NCBI GenBank assembly: GCA_948440265.1 | Contig: CAOJOK010000001.1 | Location: 1 to 64,000 of the forward strand | Direction of reading: 5' to 3' | Length of the DNA stretch: 64,000 nucleotides | Origin: an uncultured Clostridia bacterium | GTDB lineage: Bacteria > Bacillota > Clostridia > Christensenellales > Pumilibacteraceae | Part shown: piece after piece, positions 37,801 through 48,900 of the stretch | Numbering within the stretch: the first letter of the stretch is position 1 | Layout: each line of letters begins with the position of its first letter | Program-made: the position numbers and the translations under genes | The notes under the pieces: generated by a model | Seen by the model: the letters and a program-made list of their open reading frames with translations, nothing else | Told to the model about the DNA's origin: nothing | The model's database searches: none

Positions 37801-39677
37801 CCGTGATAGACGCAGGGGAAGAATACCTGCTCGAAATGGCGGTGCGCTTCGGAGAGACGAGAGAAATCGACTTGTCGAAGTTCCTTTCGGACGACGATAT
37901 GGCAGGCGGAGAAAAATTCACTCTCGCCGAGTATACAAAGGACAGCAGACTGTCGCTCCACGATTTGGATTACAGCGGCAATACGGGAATGGGCAACGTC
38001 CATTATGCAGGAACAACCGAACAGCCCCGTATGTTCGCAGTCAAGCTCGCGGATAAGAACAACTTGAAATTCTCCGTGGAAGGCTTGTCGGCAGACCGCG
38101 GCTTAACCGCAGACGTCATTGTGATATTGCAGGATTCCTCGCTCGTGCAGACGGAAAAACTGTTGAGAATACGCCTTGCGGTTGGCAACAGCGCGCCCGT
38201 GCGTATCAAGGAAGACGCGACGGTAACTCTTATGGGTTCGGACGATTTGTCCGTCGTGGCGTCGTCGCAGGTCGAAATATCGATAACCGATTGGTTCAAC
38301 GACCCCAACCCTGCGGATAACGGCGGAAAAGACCACCTCGACAGCAAGACCTATATGCGCATATACGCATACCAGCTCGGCGATATACAGTCGGGAGATA
38401 TTTCCGACGACCCGAATACTGACAACGACCCCAACCTGTTCGTTGCGGCATATCCCACCGACGACAATCCTCACTTGCAGAAACTCCGCATAATGCCGAG
38501 AGCCAATAGATACGGCTCGCAGCAGCTCATCGTCTATATAACCGACGACGGCGCAGTCAGTGCGGCAGGCGCGTATAACATTATGCTGGAACTCACGATA
38601 ATCGTCGCGCGCGACTTGAATTCTCTGGAACTCATAGACGGAACCGTGCCTTGGATGCGCGAGGAGGAGATAACCGTCGAAAAGATAATTCCCAAGGAGT
38701 TCGCGCTCGGATACGGCATACAGAATATCCGCCAGAACGTGGAAACCGCAAATTACGAAAACGGCGCGGTAACCGTCCGCTTCGACGAAAAGAACGGCAA
38801 CTATTGGGTCAAGGGCGTAAAGCGCCCGGGCGCGTCGGGATTCAAGGTCGGTATGATTGCCACGCTCGTGGCAGGCACCTCCGAGCCGAAAGATTTGTTG
38901 TTCGATATGACCATTCTGCCCAACGAAGCTCCCAGATATCTGGTCGCAAACGGCGCGGACGTAACGGAATACAACTATGAAACCGACGTGTTAAGCGACG
39001 AGAGAACGATAAGGATAAAAGCGGAAGATTGGTTCTTCGACCCCGAAGTGGACAATATGACTCTGCTCGACGTCAAATCCTCGCACACCTTCGTCGTCGG
39101 CGCCGAACTCAATAAGGAAACCAATGAAATCGTATTGAAGTTCAAGGCGCGCGGAAGCTCGTCCGTGAGCGTAATGCTGACCGACGCGACGGGGCAGGAG
39201 TACGGCTATACGATTACCGTAATCAATACCACGCTTCCCGAACTCAACTTCTTCTTGGGAATGGTTCAGAGCATAGCCCTTCACCCGTGGAGATACGTCG
39301 GCATAGTGGCGCTCATAATACTGCTGCTGCTGCTCATAATCTTCATTGTCGGACTGCGCAGAAAGAAACAGCGCGAGCGCGCAGAAGTGGAAGCTCTGCT
39401 TGTGTCCGAAATGCAGTTGGAAGAACAAATGCTCCGTATCGCGCAGGCACAGCAGCGCCAGGCAGAAGCAAACTATAACAATATGCTTCCGCCGTACTCG
39501 CAGGGCTATTCGCAGGGCTATATGCCGAACGGAATGGGACTGCCTCCCGCACAGGGAACGCCGCCCAATGCCGCGCTCGGCGCACCGCCCGAACAGAACG
39601 GCTTCAACCAACTGCCTCCGGGTCAATTGCCTCCGGGCGGCGGAAACGGCGACGGCTTCGGCGGAAACGGATTCTGA
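28896..39677 (+). CDS. Giant secreted, membrane-anchored repeat protein 1
   Basis: A 3,593-residue protein. Signal peptide at residues 1 to about 31 (cleavage probably after ATA). Then a short linker with VTEGEQ and TAEN, and a glycine-rich domain (about 70-320; like PF12810) starting LPKGTYKLEAWGAQGG with several Gly5-Gly8 runs. The middle 3,000 residues are tandem Ig/cadherin-like units whose borders show N-x-(A/T/K)-P (NRAPEV, NTKPTL, NSTPYV, NSAPYA, NSAPMF, NSAPVR). One transmembrane helix lies near residues 3464-3487, then a cytoplasmic tail of about 106 residues: basic, then VEALLVSEMQLEEQML, then Pro/Gly-rich, ending GDGFGGNGF. No LPXTG. The ATG at 28896 has CGGAGG upstream. Function unknown; a surface adhesin or filament is plausible. 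The paralogue follows directly. Confidence 0.85.
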   Translation: MNKSKLICTILTLIMTVTLCFGGGAILATAETSQRTENAVTEGEQTSASPTAENVAGWTKTSTAAGAYLYKNYAYTGGVQSVTLPKGTYKLEAWGAQGGTDASGIGGHGGYAAGTITLTADTTLYIVVGGAGKTGAGATSRGYNGGGSAGTYGTSGGGGGATHFAKATGVLSALKSNKGAVLVVGGGGGGGGSTGTACGGWGGADPGPNAAGSKHINNNDTYFGQGQDCVLTTAAGNIDGGGGGGGYYGGSGASGDSQGAGGLSFVATSLASRTFYNGNVAMPNPTSYGANYTKGTANSGLNGYARIVCTNLAPTVKSNVSFTLTRTAKTNITGVSLVNDGCPYQESGHVFVNNAIYTNSACTTAATSYLEYSLVSGTTNTLAVRAKKIFAETTFYANIKDAAGATVVTSFKIKATSFGAITKQADGAKASGTGIYGKSVKTSTNYPLLTAVSSSASWGAADIYNDAGTGRQTYMITKPLELNAYSGGGYTSVTVSVADLAKATDQYPSGTYLDNVFFTSFSLSGAGTYYNISYSGGSANASKASSFTISPLLANKAGWFRIPVTIGLFENSTNAELTSASSGRLAVDIVFRIGNERPTANAATHVQLNTSSKLSQKVTLAQLVTDRNTNDLSFYAGSNLTDVVKVPQYEYFGVNKFGTAYTSANITTNYNVGSAKSDVVTSAESATATGFSQNSIFNASMSSNVYNEAFVSYTLDSTGITFTAIRATRSQYAAGRAKAGLGHFYVLVHITDSGDTRDTGIWYPIAITVQDTSAPVSRSLSYELDAPDEGEGGVNAAGESVVIAPYYVATDPNVGIGALASADYNTPAKYVPDALGIDPSEFALSTSTFFFNDFLHIDTDFGSTVSSSDYATNNADSIGFGMYIRAEKVPLYAPASRFNRLTAAQKTAAEITVNGDVASFYGIKLTAIRSTRDLWLDVPVKLTDTFGNAVSTVVAVKVNNRAPEVRNDMYLQNIAERTEETVTQPDGSTEKVVTVTYSVANSLRNVFKISPYDLVYDADLAVQPTINNTTTGSANNSNPSNSGNAALADTIYASPNSVRSRPDLSTLGAQGTAGKLGGDRLSFVTSSLPFDYTGTEYKQSRYIGELSMMYVPSSASESGGTMDYLQITPLLRNNGNNAYTFENVQVTDSSGAIVTFNIYVRVVNTKPTLKSGIPDVFYLSANYDSSYSFPNSSDSDKGGESVGNDYATTWQPSTGYNVREFALREIVTDADTADLSSLAIMQQPQLGYMSGGVFTEVADYSKYVTVDYNTIGTGTRSNYSVIRITGKSSTQSLEHGLFIQFKVTDGFNNGTEFSYLQIQVEVLNSNPVFIGSTQFDKNEDDPDDTVNYWFSQPANNADILAPRYIAPDSYTSELLTSIGIVGLDEKNPAQAAKVTANRVKFFSLDYDALQRIMPDNEKANMLPIASLKTPAAGGGYYDTTTPATAVTFTNPYPSFSNESKEVADTVKIVWFINSAGTYHLVDPSDPADLAKYSTTLQECLETDSLRWAVKITPAASFGNSGLEITVRYRDSSPDGGCTTSLNLPVYVGKRPNTTVLKSRASATFNYAIGSLGITKNLVAFADPNNDANNNRYSYSDGTNNIYPSGNNFFYNPIRLENNANTGADTSAYIPVSYLAVPQEIAHSMSYTVDFVYSRYLRDEHGLVNPANPTDLTKNMWASMTLTDTATGLTWTGDEIANNPYIDLQYTDNSSAIAADKYLNTPLYFWNNAEENRTGDAPLREDLFGFKLTKKSVRSKGRLELSIQLAKYQYDSGSNNTTVTGAKGQRSVNADTNKVDPVETVTLYIYVPNDNMQLSNPVMELSTAALNKANPSSGTDTPEFTLGSQNAIISLVNDEAAKNALSRTAYRLFAEYDYDASAPRDYLTAPYKSPITGSVSTRTYKENAYFLNSSIASPTQDQIARILDGTSGNRTYGKNVTDAQLAGYFGIKEKDASGNAVNLADELDKIRDGSRQAVINPGYTNFFTVSPLGRDDSSLSFRAVRRISLDAATVYDKANGGVEPAPSDIISVYEKYIASQEQLKGLAVKMVDNKVVVYYPFRVIVYDDYEGSGFFDGSYQLLEVDVYIGNSTPYVNKAMVSLDSASGTYYYNVDIAKGDSYMMRISDFFGDNDMRLNNVYAYQTREELEKSGNSVIDINTSDYYVAPPAETTGNVFSTLRLTAVTDVENIAIEFNGKYDVAAKQSADGTPKTGYYYDNALIGSIRFTAINRAKKVSKFTLTFSDNARVSVSIEFRITISNQAPVALIADGGQTYVKSTDIKMRTGEVFTVLATSWDKFIGGMYDITGVTPNAVFGDDFYTKGYVENGRTVQLNNAQKTEITNKYAIGRFSDYEQFSNRTRKSNSHADAYAKFEFSDVGQESKLKDSRSEFIFDSTRVSSTYAYEDGRGNRYTSGSLGYLALADDDLPWGLKFRITDNVIGISTDAISALPLNTLGDSYAVAYQFRANSGCNNVPITLRAYDAEGKSIQFTFRVTVENSDPALVGENVESEKYGGIRFDGGEYRLTMTYGQSLEIPVSALAFDNDVNDRYNLRIQRAYNGSAFEIDGFGGVSSNDYISVEDGLSRLTLHCTGVLLGDKTDTQLRFRVIDPLAAKPLQITIRISTKYSPLADAEKANNFEVKSVEEYYDVLDNTPSVLKLVGNGIEKDRVSDGDFGAAVRYGVQAYALFDILPNGSLRTVDAATATGANSAAYELLTYSTDTGKSTETVNEIALKKFEYIRKYFDFDISSYDASVSFIPYGMRLSGSLPLYFKVTKTVGAGNYDESVNRVGGLTANVSVKNSAPYAVGETAGNSGVFDNSESAVRPSANYLTVRGCAGYAQEYLLWNRDERDRGLFADYDEEDELSFVDYEVVEIDDGDGHTSMPHDGWQEDKAAGLPQAFNIIVGNGRLRAVITRKVVNPDGADKAFVIPVKVTVKDKSGALSSTVITFEIHNSAPMFEEYNRPDSTDYNQNEYSVIDAGEEYLLEMAVRFGETREIDLSKFLSDDDMAGGEKFTLAEYTKDSRLSLHDLDYSGNTGMGNVHYAGTTEQPRMFAVKLADKNNLKFSVEGLSADRGLTADVIVILQDSSLVQTEKLLRIRLAVGNSAPVRIKEDATVTLMGSDDLSVVASSQVEISITDWFNDPNPADNGGKDHLDSKTYMRIYAYQLGDIQSGDISDDPNTDNDPNLFVAAYPTDDNPHLQKLRIMPRANRYGSQQLIVYITDDGAVSAAGAYNIMLELTIIVARDLNSLELIDGTVPWMREEEITVEKIIPKEFALGYGIQNIRQNVETANYENGAVTVRFDEKNGNYWVKGVKRPGASGFKVGMIATLVAGTSEPKDLLFDMTILPNEAPRYLVANGADVTEYNYETDVLSDERTIRIKAEDWFFDPEVDNMTLLDVKSSHTFVVGAELNKETNEIVLKFKARGSSSVSVMLTDATGQEYGYTITVINTTLPELNFFLGMVQSIALHPWRYVGIVALIILLLLLIIFIVGLRRKKQRERAEVEALLVSEMQLEEQMLRIAQAQQRQAEANYNNMLPPYSQGYSQGYMPNGMGLPPAQGTPPNAALGAPPEQNGFNQLPPGQLPPGGGNGDGFGGNGF

Positions 39678-39747
39678 TTGTAAAACGGCTTGTTTGTTCA
39701 CAGTTTATTCATAAAATAGGGCTATTTTGTAACAAAATCGAGATTTT

Positions 39748-39810
39748 CTTCATAATTTGTTCATAATTAGTGCTAAATCGCTTTACATTTAAGTAATATC
39801 GTATTAAAAT
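39748..39810 (+). promoter_or_regulatory. Upstream region of giant gene 2 with the same shared block
   Basis: The 24-base block at 39748-39771 is identical to that at 28753. The promoter candidate is TTTACA (39782-39787), 17 bases, TAAAAT (39805-39810). Confidence 0.6.
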
Positions 39811-39914
39811 ATAATAGTAAACCATAAGCGGCGTAAGTTGCGGCAATAAACCGTCCGCAAAAAACGCTTCGCCGCTCTGCTTCGAGGCGTAAAACGCCTG
39901 TTTGGAGGAGTCAA

Positions 39915-42900
39915 ATGAAAAAGAAGTTCCTATACGTAATCTTGACGCTCGTATTCGCTGTCGCCCTCGGCGGCGGCAGCGTAGCGGTGCTCTCGACTGC
40001 AAACGCGCTGAACGCGTCGGGTGCCGTCGTCACTGAAGGCGAAAGCGACGTAACGACGACTACTGCGGAAAATATTACCGCGTGGACGGCGGCAAACTCG
40101 ACAAACGTCAAAAACGTGACGGGTATTACCAACGTCAACGGCGGTAAATACAAGCTCTATAACTATACGGGCGGCATACAGGGCGTAACATTGCCTGCAG
40201 GCACGTATTGTTTCGAAGCCTGGGGCGCAAGCGGCGGCGACGACGGACAGTATAAGGGCGGTGCAGGCGGCTATACGAGAGCCATCGTGACGCTCACTGC
40301 CGAAAAAGCCATATACATCGGCATAGGCGGCGCAGGCGGCACGGGTGCCAACGGTGCGGCAGGCTACAACGGCGGCGGTAAGGCAGGTCCCAACGGTATT
40401 TCGGGCGGCGGCGGCGGCGCCACGCATATCGCGCACTCCACAAACAGGGGCGCGCTGACGGGCTATGCAAGCTATACAGGTGAAGTCATAATGGCGGCTG
40501 GCGGCGGCGGCGGTGCAGGCAACTCCTACACTTACGGCAACTTCGGTCATAAAGCAGGTTACGGCGGACGTGCTCCTCATCCTGCCTGCAATACCAATAA
40601 TACGACGGCTATAAACTATAACACGGGCGGCACCGTATTCGGCAGAGGCACAGACCGCGGAACGGCTGGCAACGGTGACGGCGGCGGCGGCGCAGGCGGT
40701 TGGTACGGCGGCAAGGGCGCGGCTTGCGACGGCAACGGCGGCGGCGGTTTCAGCAACGTCAACGGCGTAAACGCAAGCAATGTCAGAGTGGAAAGCTCTT
40801 ATGGCGGCGTTGCGGTAAACACGGACGCATACCGTTATATAAACGGTAATGCCAATATGCCTCATCCCACGTCTTACGGCAATACGACTTATAACCAGAA
40901 AACAAGCCTTATCCGCGCAAACGGCTATGCCCGCATCACGGCGCTCAACACTCCTCCCACGACGAGAAACGCGACGATAGCAGGCGTGAACCGCGGAGCA
41001 AGCGCGGCGGCTACCGTGCCGGGAACTCTCGCGCAGGATACCGACAGCTTCTATAAAGACCTTCTTTGGGTAGATTCCAACGCCGTATTCACGGACGCGG
41101 CTTGCACGAAAAGAGCCGACCAGGGCGCCGACAATGTCAAATATTTCACTGTCAGCGGTATGACGGCAGGCGCAAAGGGCGGAATGGTTCTCAAACCCAC
41201 ACGCTACTTCACGTCGACCACTTTCTATGTACGCATAAAAGACAACGGCGGAATGCAGAGCGTTATCAGCTTCAAGTTCTCGTCGACGGATAGAGATATA
41301 CAGCCCAAGAGCGGTACTTTCGGCGATGTGACGAACGGTTACGGTTACAGGGTAGGTACGGGTTCGGCGACGGCAGACCCCAAAACGGGAATATACAATC
41401 CTGCGGGCGCCGTTCATACCGTCATCATACCCAAGCCCATAACCTACAATGCGAACGCGGTCTACATCAACGCCGCCGATTTGTTCAGCGACGCCGATGC
41501 CACGACGTACGACCAGGTGCTTATCACGTCGGTCGTAAACCCGACTTCCAGTTCGTATAAGGTGGTTACGCCTGCCGATTCTTACGCGCTCACCAAAGGC
41601 TATACGAGAGTAAAGATAGAGCACGTTGCGGCGGCTACTTCCACGAATTATATAAACACGGTCACATTGCGCGTCCGTGCCGTGGAAAAATCCACCAAGA
41701 CCCTTATGGGAACGGAAAAGACGGTAAACGTCGTGTTCAAAATCGATAACACCCGTCCCAACTTCAACACCGACTATCACTTTATTTCCTCTGTCGGAGC
41801 AGGTACGACGGCAGTCAATCTTTCGCAGTTCTTGGCTGACCCCGACGGCAACAGAATGGAGATAAAGGAAGTCAAAGTTCCTACAAACGAATATATCTAT
41901 GTGGACAGCTACAATAAGGTCCGTACCATTCGCACGGCGTCCGCATACGCAAACTTCAATAATGCAAACGGCAATAACATAGTAGCCAGCGGAGTGCTGT
42001 CCAAAGATTCCGGTATGGGTTCCAAACGCCTGTACTTCGAACCCAACAGCATAAAGGAAGCGACTGCAGACACGTCGGAAGCCTATGTGTCGTATACGAT
42101 ATCGGCAGACGGACAGACGCTCAACCTGACGCCGCTTCGCGCGACCCGTTCGCAGTTTATCACAAACGACAGCGCCACCACGGAAGCAAACAGGACTTTC
42201 GGTCATTTCTACTTCCTTGTGCGCGTGGAAGATAAGGGCGAACCTTCCGATAAGGGCGTATGGTATCCCATTGCCGTGACGATAAACAATACACAGCCCA
42301 CACAGCCCACGGCCGTTGCCGTTGCCGATTCGTCGACGGTGACCGAAGTCGATTCCGACGGCAATAAGGTTATGTATTTCAGCCCTATGGGTATCGGCGC
42401 GCTCGATTCCAAAGATTTCAAGAACGACGCAGGTATGGTAAAGGGCGTTGCGGAAGACAGAGATTCGTACAGCGTATTTTTGGATAACATTTCGTCCGAA
42501 AGCAATCGCGTGTCCACGTCTATGTACAACGAGTTCCTGTTGTTCGACAAATCGCAGTTCGGCAGTCAGAACAAAATCGAAACGGAGTTTTACAGAATAG
42601 AACCCGTCAATCTTTACGCGTCTGCGGTAACGGCGGCAAAGATAGGCAAGAACAAGCACATAACCGGCACGACCTCCGACCTCGGATGGGAGCGCTATGA
42701 CGAGTGGGGAAGCGACATACAGTTCGTCGGCGGAAGCACCGAAACCATACTTTTCTACGGTATCAAGGTGACGTTCCTGCGCTCCACAAGGGGCAACTAT
42801 ATACAGCAGCCCATAATGGTAAAGGATACCCGCGGCGAGACTAACAGCGTGACGGGCGGCGAGAACACAGGTTCGCTCAACGGCATAATCAACCTTCTCA

Positions 42901-45900
42901 TAAAGGTAGAGAACCACGCGGTGACCGCGCTCGACGGCGACTCGGTAAAAGCCACCGACGGCAAAATAACGGGCGCCCGTAACGAACCCGAAAATTACGG
43001 CGGCTCGAACGCGCTCGAAGACGGTATTGTCAAAGTCGATTACAACGGCGGTATCGTTTCATACAGCATACCCTCCGGCTATGATTTCGACATAACCCCG
43101 TACGACCTTGCAAAAGATATCGATATGGCTGCAGGTTGGGTAGTGGGTAACAATACCAACCCGAACAAGGGCAGAGAAAGCCTGACTTCGGTCATAGACA
43201 AAAACGATAGATATACGGCACAGCTTGCACAGGCAGGTAAGGACTTGATGTATCATTACACGACCGACCTTCTGACGCTTTCCACGGCAAAGCAGGCTGT
43301 CAAGCTCAATGAGCTCATATTCGACGGCGACCCGCAGGTCAGCAACGTCAGCGGCGGCGAGCTCCAGCTTGCTTCCGACGGCAACCGCTTGACTGTCAAG
43401 ACGAGAAGCCGCACCGCGCAGAGCAACCCTATGGCGTTCACTGTCAAGATTTCCGACGGCGAAGGCTCGTCCGTGAACGTGGAAGTAAGAGTCCACGTGA
43501 CCGACAACCTGCCGTTCTTGAGCGAAGCCGCAACTAACGTATTCTATCTGTCGAGTAACTTCAACGGTCTGAATGCGGAAACGACGAACTCGTCCAACGA
43601 CTACAGCGGCGATTTGTACGACCCGACTCATTCGCTCGGCGAAAACGCTCTGTTCAAGACGGGCTACAACGTCCGCGAATTCAGAGCCAACGACTTGGCG
43701 TCCGACTATGAAGACGCAAACCTGTATTTTGCCAACACCGACAGAAAGTTCTTCACGAAGAACGCGGCAGGCGAGCTTGTTCCCATCGTCGGCGACGATT
43801 ATGTGGAAGCAATGTTCACGCTTGCAACCGGCGGCAGAAGCGGACAGGTGTTGAGAGTGACTGCAAAGAGCTGTACTCAACAGCTCGAATACGGTCTGTT
43901 CATTCAAGTATATATAACCGATAACTACGGCTTCGACGCGACTGCGAACTTCTCTGCGATAACCTTCCAGATAGAAGTAGTGAACAGCTTGCCGCAGGTC
44001 AATATCGACGCGGACACAGGCTTCGGCGTGGAAACCAAAGAAGACGACGGCTCGGGAAATGCCTCCGTGACTTATAAGTGGGAATATTCTCCCGACGATT
44101 CGTCCGACATTACGAATGCGAAGTACATTGTTTCCGACCCCGCGCTGTACAATCATCTGACCACGCGCAGCACTGCTCCCGTAAGCGCGAAGAACGTAAA
44201 ACTTCTTTCTTCGGATAACGACACGCGCGACGGACTGCTGCTGTATCCCGGCAAATATGCGACGGGCGAAAACAGCGTGCCTTTGTATGCGGTTGATACG
44301 GAAGGCGGCACGAACGGTACGGCTCAAAACAACGTAGCTGTGCTCTACACGGCTCCGAGAGCATACATCGACCCGATAACGTTGGTTGACATTCTGTACT
44401 TCGACGCGTCGTATAACGAGCTTCCGTCGGCGTACAATCACGGCACGAAAGACGTGTTCATTGCACACTTCGACGAAGACAGAGATGCCAAAGACTATGT
44501 GGATAACCCCCGTTGGGCTATCAGAATTACGTCCACGGTTTCGTTTACCACTCCTATGCAGATGACCGTTCGCGTGCGCGATACGTCCGATACGCAAAAG
44601 AGCACGGAAACGGGCTATGACGGAAAGCGCGACGGTTCCACGAAAGATATTATCGGCTCCACCGAATTGAAGTTCGCGGTAAATATCGGCTCCACCGGTA
44701 TGACCGTAACCCACAGCGTCTATAACGGCGTCAGCAAAGACCCTGCTATGGGCGGCGAGTGGACGGATAAATACTATATCAAAGAAATAGACGAAACCAC
44801 GAAAGATGCTAAATATAACTATACCGAATTCAGATATAACGGTATAAACATCAGCAGTGCCGCCGAAGTGCCGTTGAGCTACTTTGCATTCTCGCAGAGC
44901 TTGCCCACGGATGCAGGTTTGGCAAGCACTTACGGTTCCGTTGTCAGCTTCAACGGCGCGTTCATCAAGAAGTATGTGAGTATGTCGACGTCGTCTATGC
45001 CGAAAGAGATAGCAGAGCGCATTTCGCTCACCGACGGCGTGACCGTTTGGTCGGGCGCAACGCTGAACGATAACCCGTTTGTGGAATTATCCGTCAAATG
45101 GAGCGAAAACACGAGCGATATCGGTTACAATAGAAACGACGGATACCTCAACAACTTGATTGCAAGCAGTGCGTTTGAAGGACCGAGCGGCATCGTACAT
45201 TCTTATACGGTGGGAGAAAACGTACTCCACGAGAACAAACAGTCCATTCGTATAGTGAAGAAAGGTCCGAGAAACGGAACTTCTCCGCTGAAACTCACGC
45301 TCGATTTGGCTCTGTACAGCGACTGGAAGTCGACGGACCCCGAAATATCCGGCGGTGAAAATCCCATAACGGCAAAGGTCACGGTAGACCTGTCTATAAA
45401 GAATGAGTCTTTGCAGATAGACGGCTCGTCCAATAAGAAAGTGGAATTCTCCACGGGCAGCGTCATTCCGCAGGAACTTATAAGCTCTTATACGTTCCGT
45501 CTTGTGGACAGAAACCTTTCCGGTTCTCCTGCGACGTCCGACGTGCTTTCGATATCCTATCAGGACGATAACCGTTTGCAGGACGGCGAAAGCGACTACG
45601 GCAAGACTTACCGCGACAGCGCGAAGTTTATGTTCAACTCTCTCGGCAGTACAAGCGGCGTCGCAATCTTGACGCAGGACCAGTTGCGCTATATGATTGA
45701 CCGAGATAATAACAGCTTGGCGCATACAGGCACGGGCAATGCGATAGAAGACCTTGCGGCATATCTCGGCATAGACGCAGTCGATTCCGGCAAGACTATG
45801 GCGCAGACCATATACGACAAGGACGACGCATACCTTGCCGCGGTAGAACCGAACAAGGGTTACGAAAGATACTTCTCGATAGCAGACGGTTTCGATTCCG

Positions 45901-48900
45901 ATTCCTTCTCGATAACGCCGAAAAGAAAGACGACGATAGACATAAGCGGCTTGACCGACGCTGAAATAGAAACAAAGGCGGCGCAGAACAACCTTGCATT
46001 CGAGAAAACAAACGGCAAGTATTCGTTCTATTTCCCGCTCAAAGTAATCGTTTACGATACTTACGGCGGCACCGACTTTATGAGCTCCAGCTGGCAGCTT
46101 TTGACGATAAAGGTGTATGTGAACAACTCGACGCCTTCCGTCAACCCTTCGCTGTACAGCTCGGGAAGCAGCTTCAATGTCGCAGTCACGTTGCAGGACG
46201 ACTATACGATGCGTATCGTCGACACCGTAAAAGACAATGACTTTGTTCTTTCCGAAGACGGAAGCAACTATTTGACGGAAGATCAAATCAAGGCGCTTAC
46301 CGACGTCGATACGCTGGATTGGCTTATCTGCGGCGATAAATACGAAGACATATTGAATTCCGGCGACGGAATAAAGATGGGCTACGGCAACTATCCCGCA
46401 AACTATGTGCACAGCTCCAACAGCTACGAAATCGGCAGCACGATGTATAAGGAAGCCGATAGGCTGGTGGACGTCACGATAGACGGCACGACCATAAAGT
46501 TCCACGCGAACAAGAAGTCTCCGGCATACTCGTATGTTCTCATTCGTTTCAGCGATAACCGCGGCGATTATGTGGATTTCAGAGTGCTGGTGCACGTAAA
46601 CAACAAGGCGCCCGAACTTTTGAAACGTCCGAATACAAACACGGTGCTGTACGATTCGTCCAAACTCGAAATAAAGATGAAGACGGGCGACAGCTTCGAC
46701 TTGATTGTGACGCCGTACGACTATTTCTACAACGACCTCACGACAGAACAGCAGAACAACTTCAAGTCGCATATTCAGAATCCGGATACGAACTCTTTCG
46801 GACCGAACACGGCTTATGCGAATTTGGTTGACGGTAGCGGCGACCCGAAATTCATAAACGATAGCACGGGCGCGCAGTATGCGGGCAAAGAGACCTATCT
46901 CGGAGCTTTCGCAGTCGCGCAGGACGATACGCCCAGCTCGCTGTATTTCAGAGATTTCGACGAGAGCTCGACCAACCGCAGAATAGACGTCGCTCGCACG
47001 AACGAATATAACTACGGACACAATCCCACGCCGCTCACATATCACATAGTGGCAAAGGGCGTGTGCTCGAGAATGCCGCTTCGCTTCACGGTAACCGACG
47101 GCAGCCTCACGCTCACGATAACGCTTATCATAACGGTAGAGAGCACGCCTCCTCAACTTTTGCCCGACGGCAGCTCTTTGCCCGAAGGCGTAGCCTCCGT
47201 GCCGCGCGTGGAAGTTCCGGACGGCGATTACGATACGGTTGCAAGCAATGAAGGCGTAACGGCGGACGAACTCCGCGAAGGCCGCGTGTACAAAGTCGAT
47301 ATGACGCTCGACAGCCCGCCGAGAACCATAGACCTTCGTGCGCTGTGCTATGACCCCGACGCAGGCGAAACCTCCAATATGTATCTGTACAGAGCATTCT
47401 CGGGTTCGGCGTTCTCGATAGGCGGAAACGAAACGGGTGTAAACGAATCTACCTATGTTTCGCTTAAAGAAAATGTCGATACAAGCACGGGTAAAGCGCG
47501 TTCGTTCACGATAACTCCGTTGAACTTCTTAAGCGGCGAAAACAACTCCCGCAAGTTCGAACAGATAGTGTTCTACGTTATGGACGCAAGCGGACAGTCG
47601 CTTGCAGACGCGCAGAAGATAATTCTGAACGTCTACATCGCTCCCGGCAACGTGTCCAATGCGGCGGCAACGGGTCAGAACCCGACGGTAGTGTCCTACG
47701 AAGTCAAGTCCAAGGACGACTTTGCGGCAGACGCTATGCCGAGCGCGTTAGAGCTTATTGCAAGGTCCGCAACGGCGCAGAACGCCCGCGGCAGAATAAT
47801 AGACCCCGATTACGGCGCAAGCCGCACGTCGTACGCAGTGACCGTATACGGTATGCTCACGACGACGGTGGGAGAAGACGGCACGATAACCACGGCTCCC
47901 ATAGCTCCCAAGGATTTCCCTTCGCATATGGAAGACAAGACCGACCCGTCGGCACTGTTCACGCGTTACGAAATCAAACGCTATGTGTCCACGGCAGACG
48001 GAATGTTGGTGGAATCGGCAAACGGCGAGAACCCTGCGCTCTGCGAATACGTCGGACGTTACTTCACCTTCGACTTCAGCGCGGACGGCTCCAAACTCAA
48101 CTTCCAGCCGCTCGACACGACGCTTAACGTCAGAATACCGCTGTGCGTCAAAGTGACGAAACTCGGCGTCGGCAAAGACGTAACTTCGTCGGCATACGCG
48201 TTCTTCAACATCACGGTCAAGAACAGCGCGCCGATAGCCGTGCAGGAAGATTTGTCCAACGACACATACTTCGGCGACGGAAGCACGTTCCTTAACTTTG
48301 TGGGCGGTGTAGGCGCAAAACGCCGTTACTACCTCCACGACGGCAAGAGCGTGGAAATAAACGGCGAAATGCAGGAACAGGCAGGTCTGTTCTCCGACTC
48401 CGACACGAACGACTCCGTTGTGTTCGCAACGACGGCAGGCGAGAAACGCGGCTGGTCGGTAAGACCCACTTACGAAGAAGACGGCAAAACCGTCACGACT
48501 TCGCCTTGGTGGGACGCAAACGCCATAAAGGGCATCGGACCCGCGTTCACGATAGAGTCCGCTCTTAACGGCGCCGCAGTCGATATCACGATAAACAGAA
48601 AGGTCGACGCAGGCGAAGTAAGCGGCGTGGACGGAATGAAAATCCCCGTCGAAATCTTCGGCGTAGACAGTCAGGGCGCCGTATCGAGCACGGTCATAAT
48701 GCTCGACATACAAAACTCCGCTCCGACGGTCAAAGAAGTTACCAAAGACGACGGCAAGGGCTTCACGATAACGTACAATGCCGAAACCGAGAGATACATC
48801 TTCGAAATGTCGATTGAAGGCGGCACGAGCAAGACGGTACTCTTGTCCGACATATACGACGACCCCGACATCAGTCAGTCCGTAACGGGCAACTGCGACG

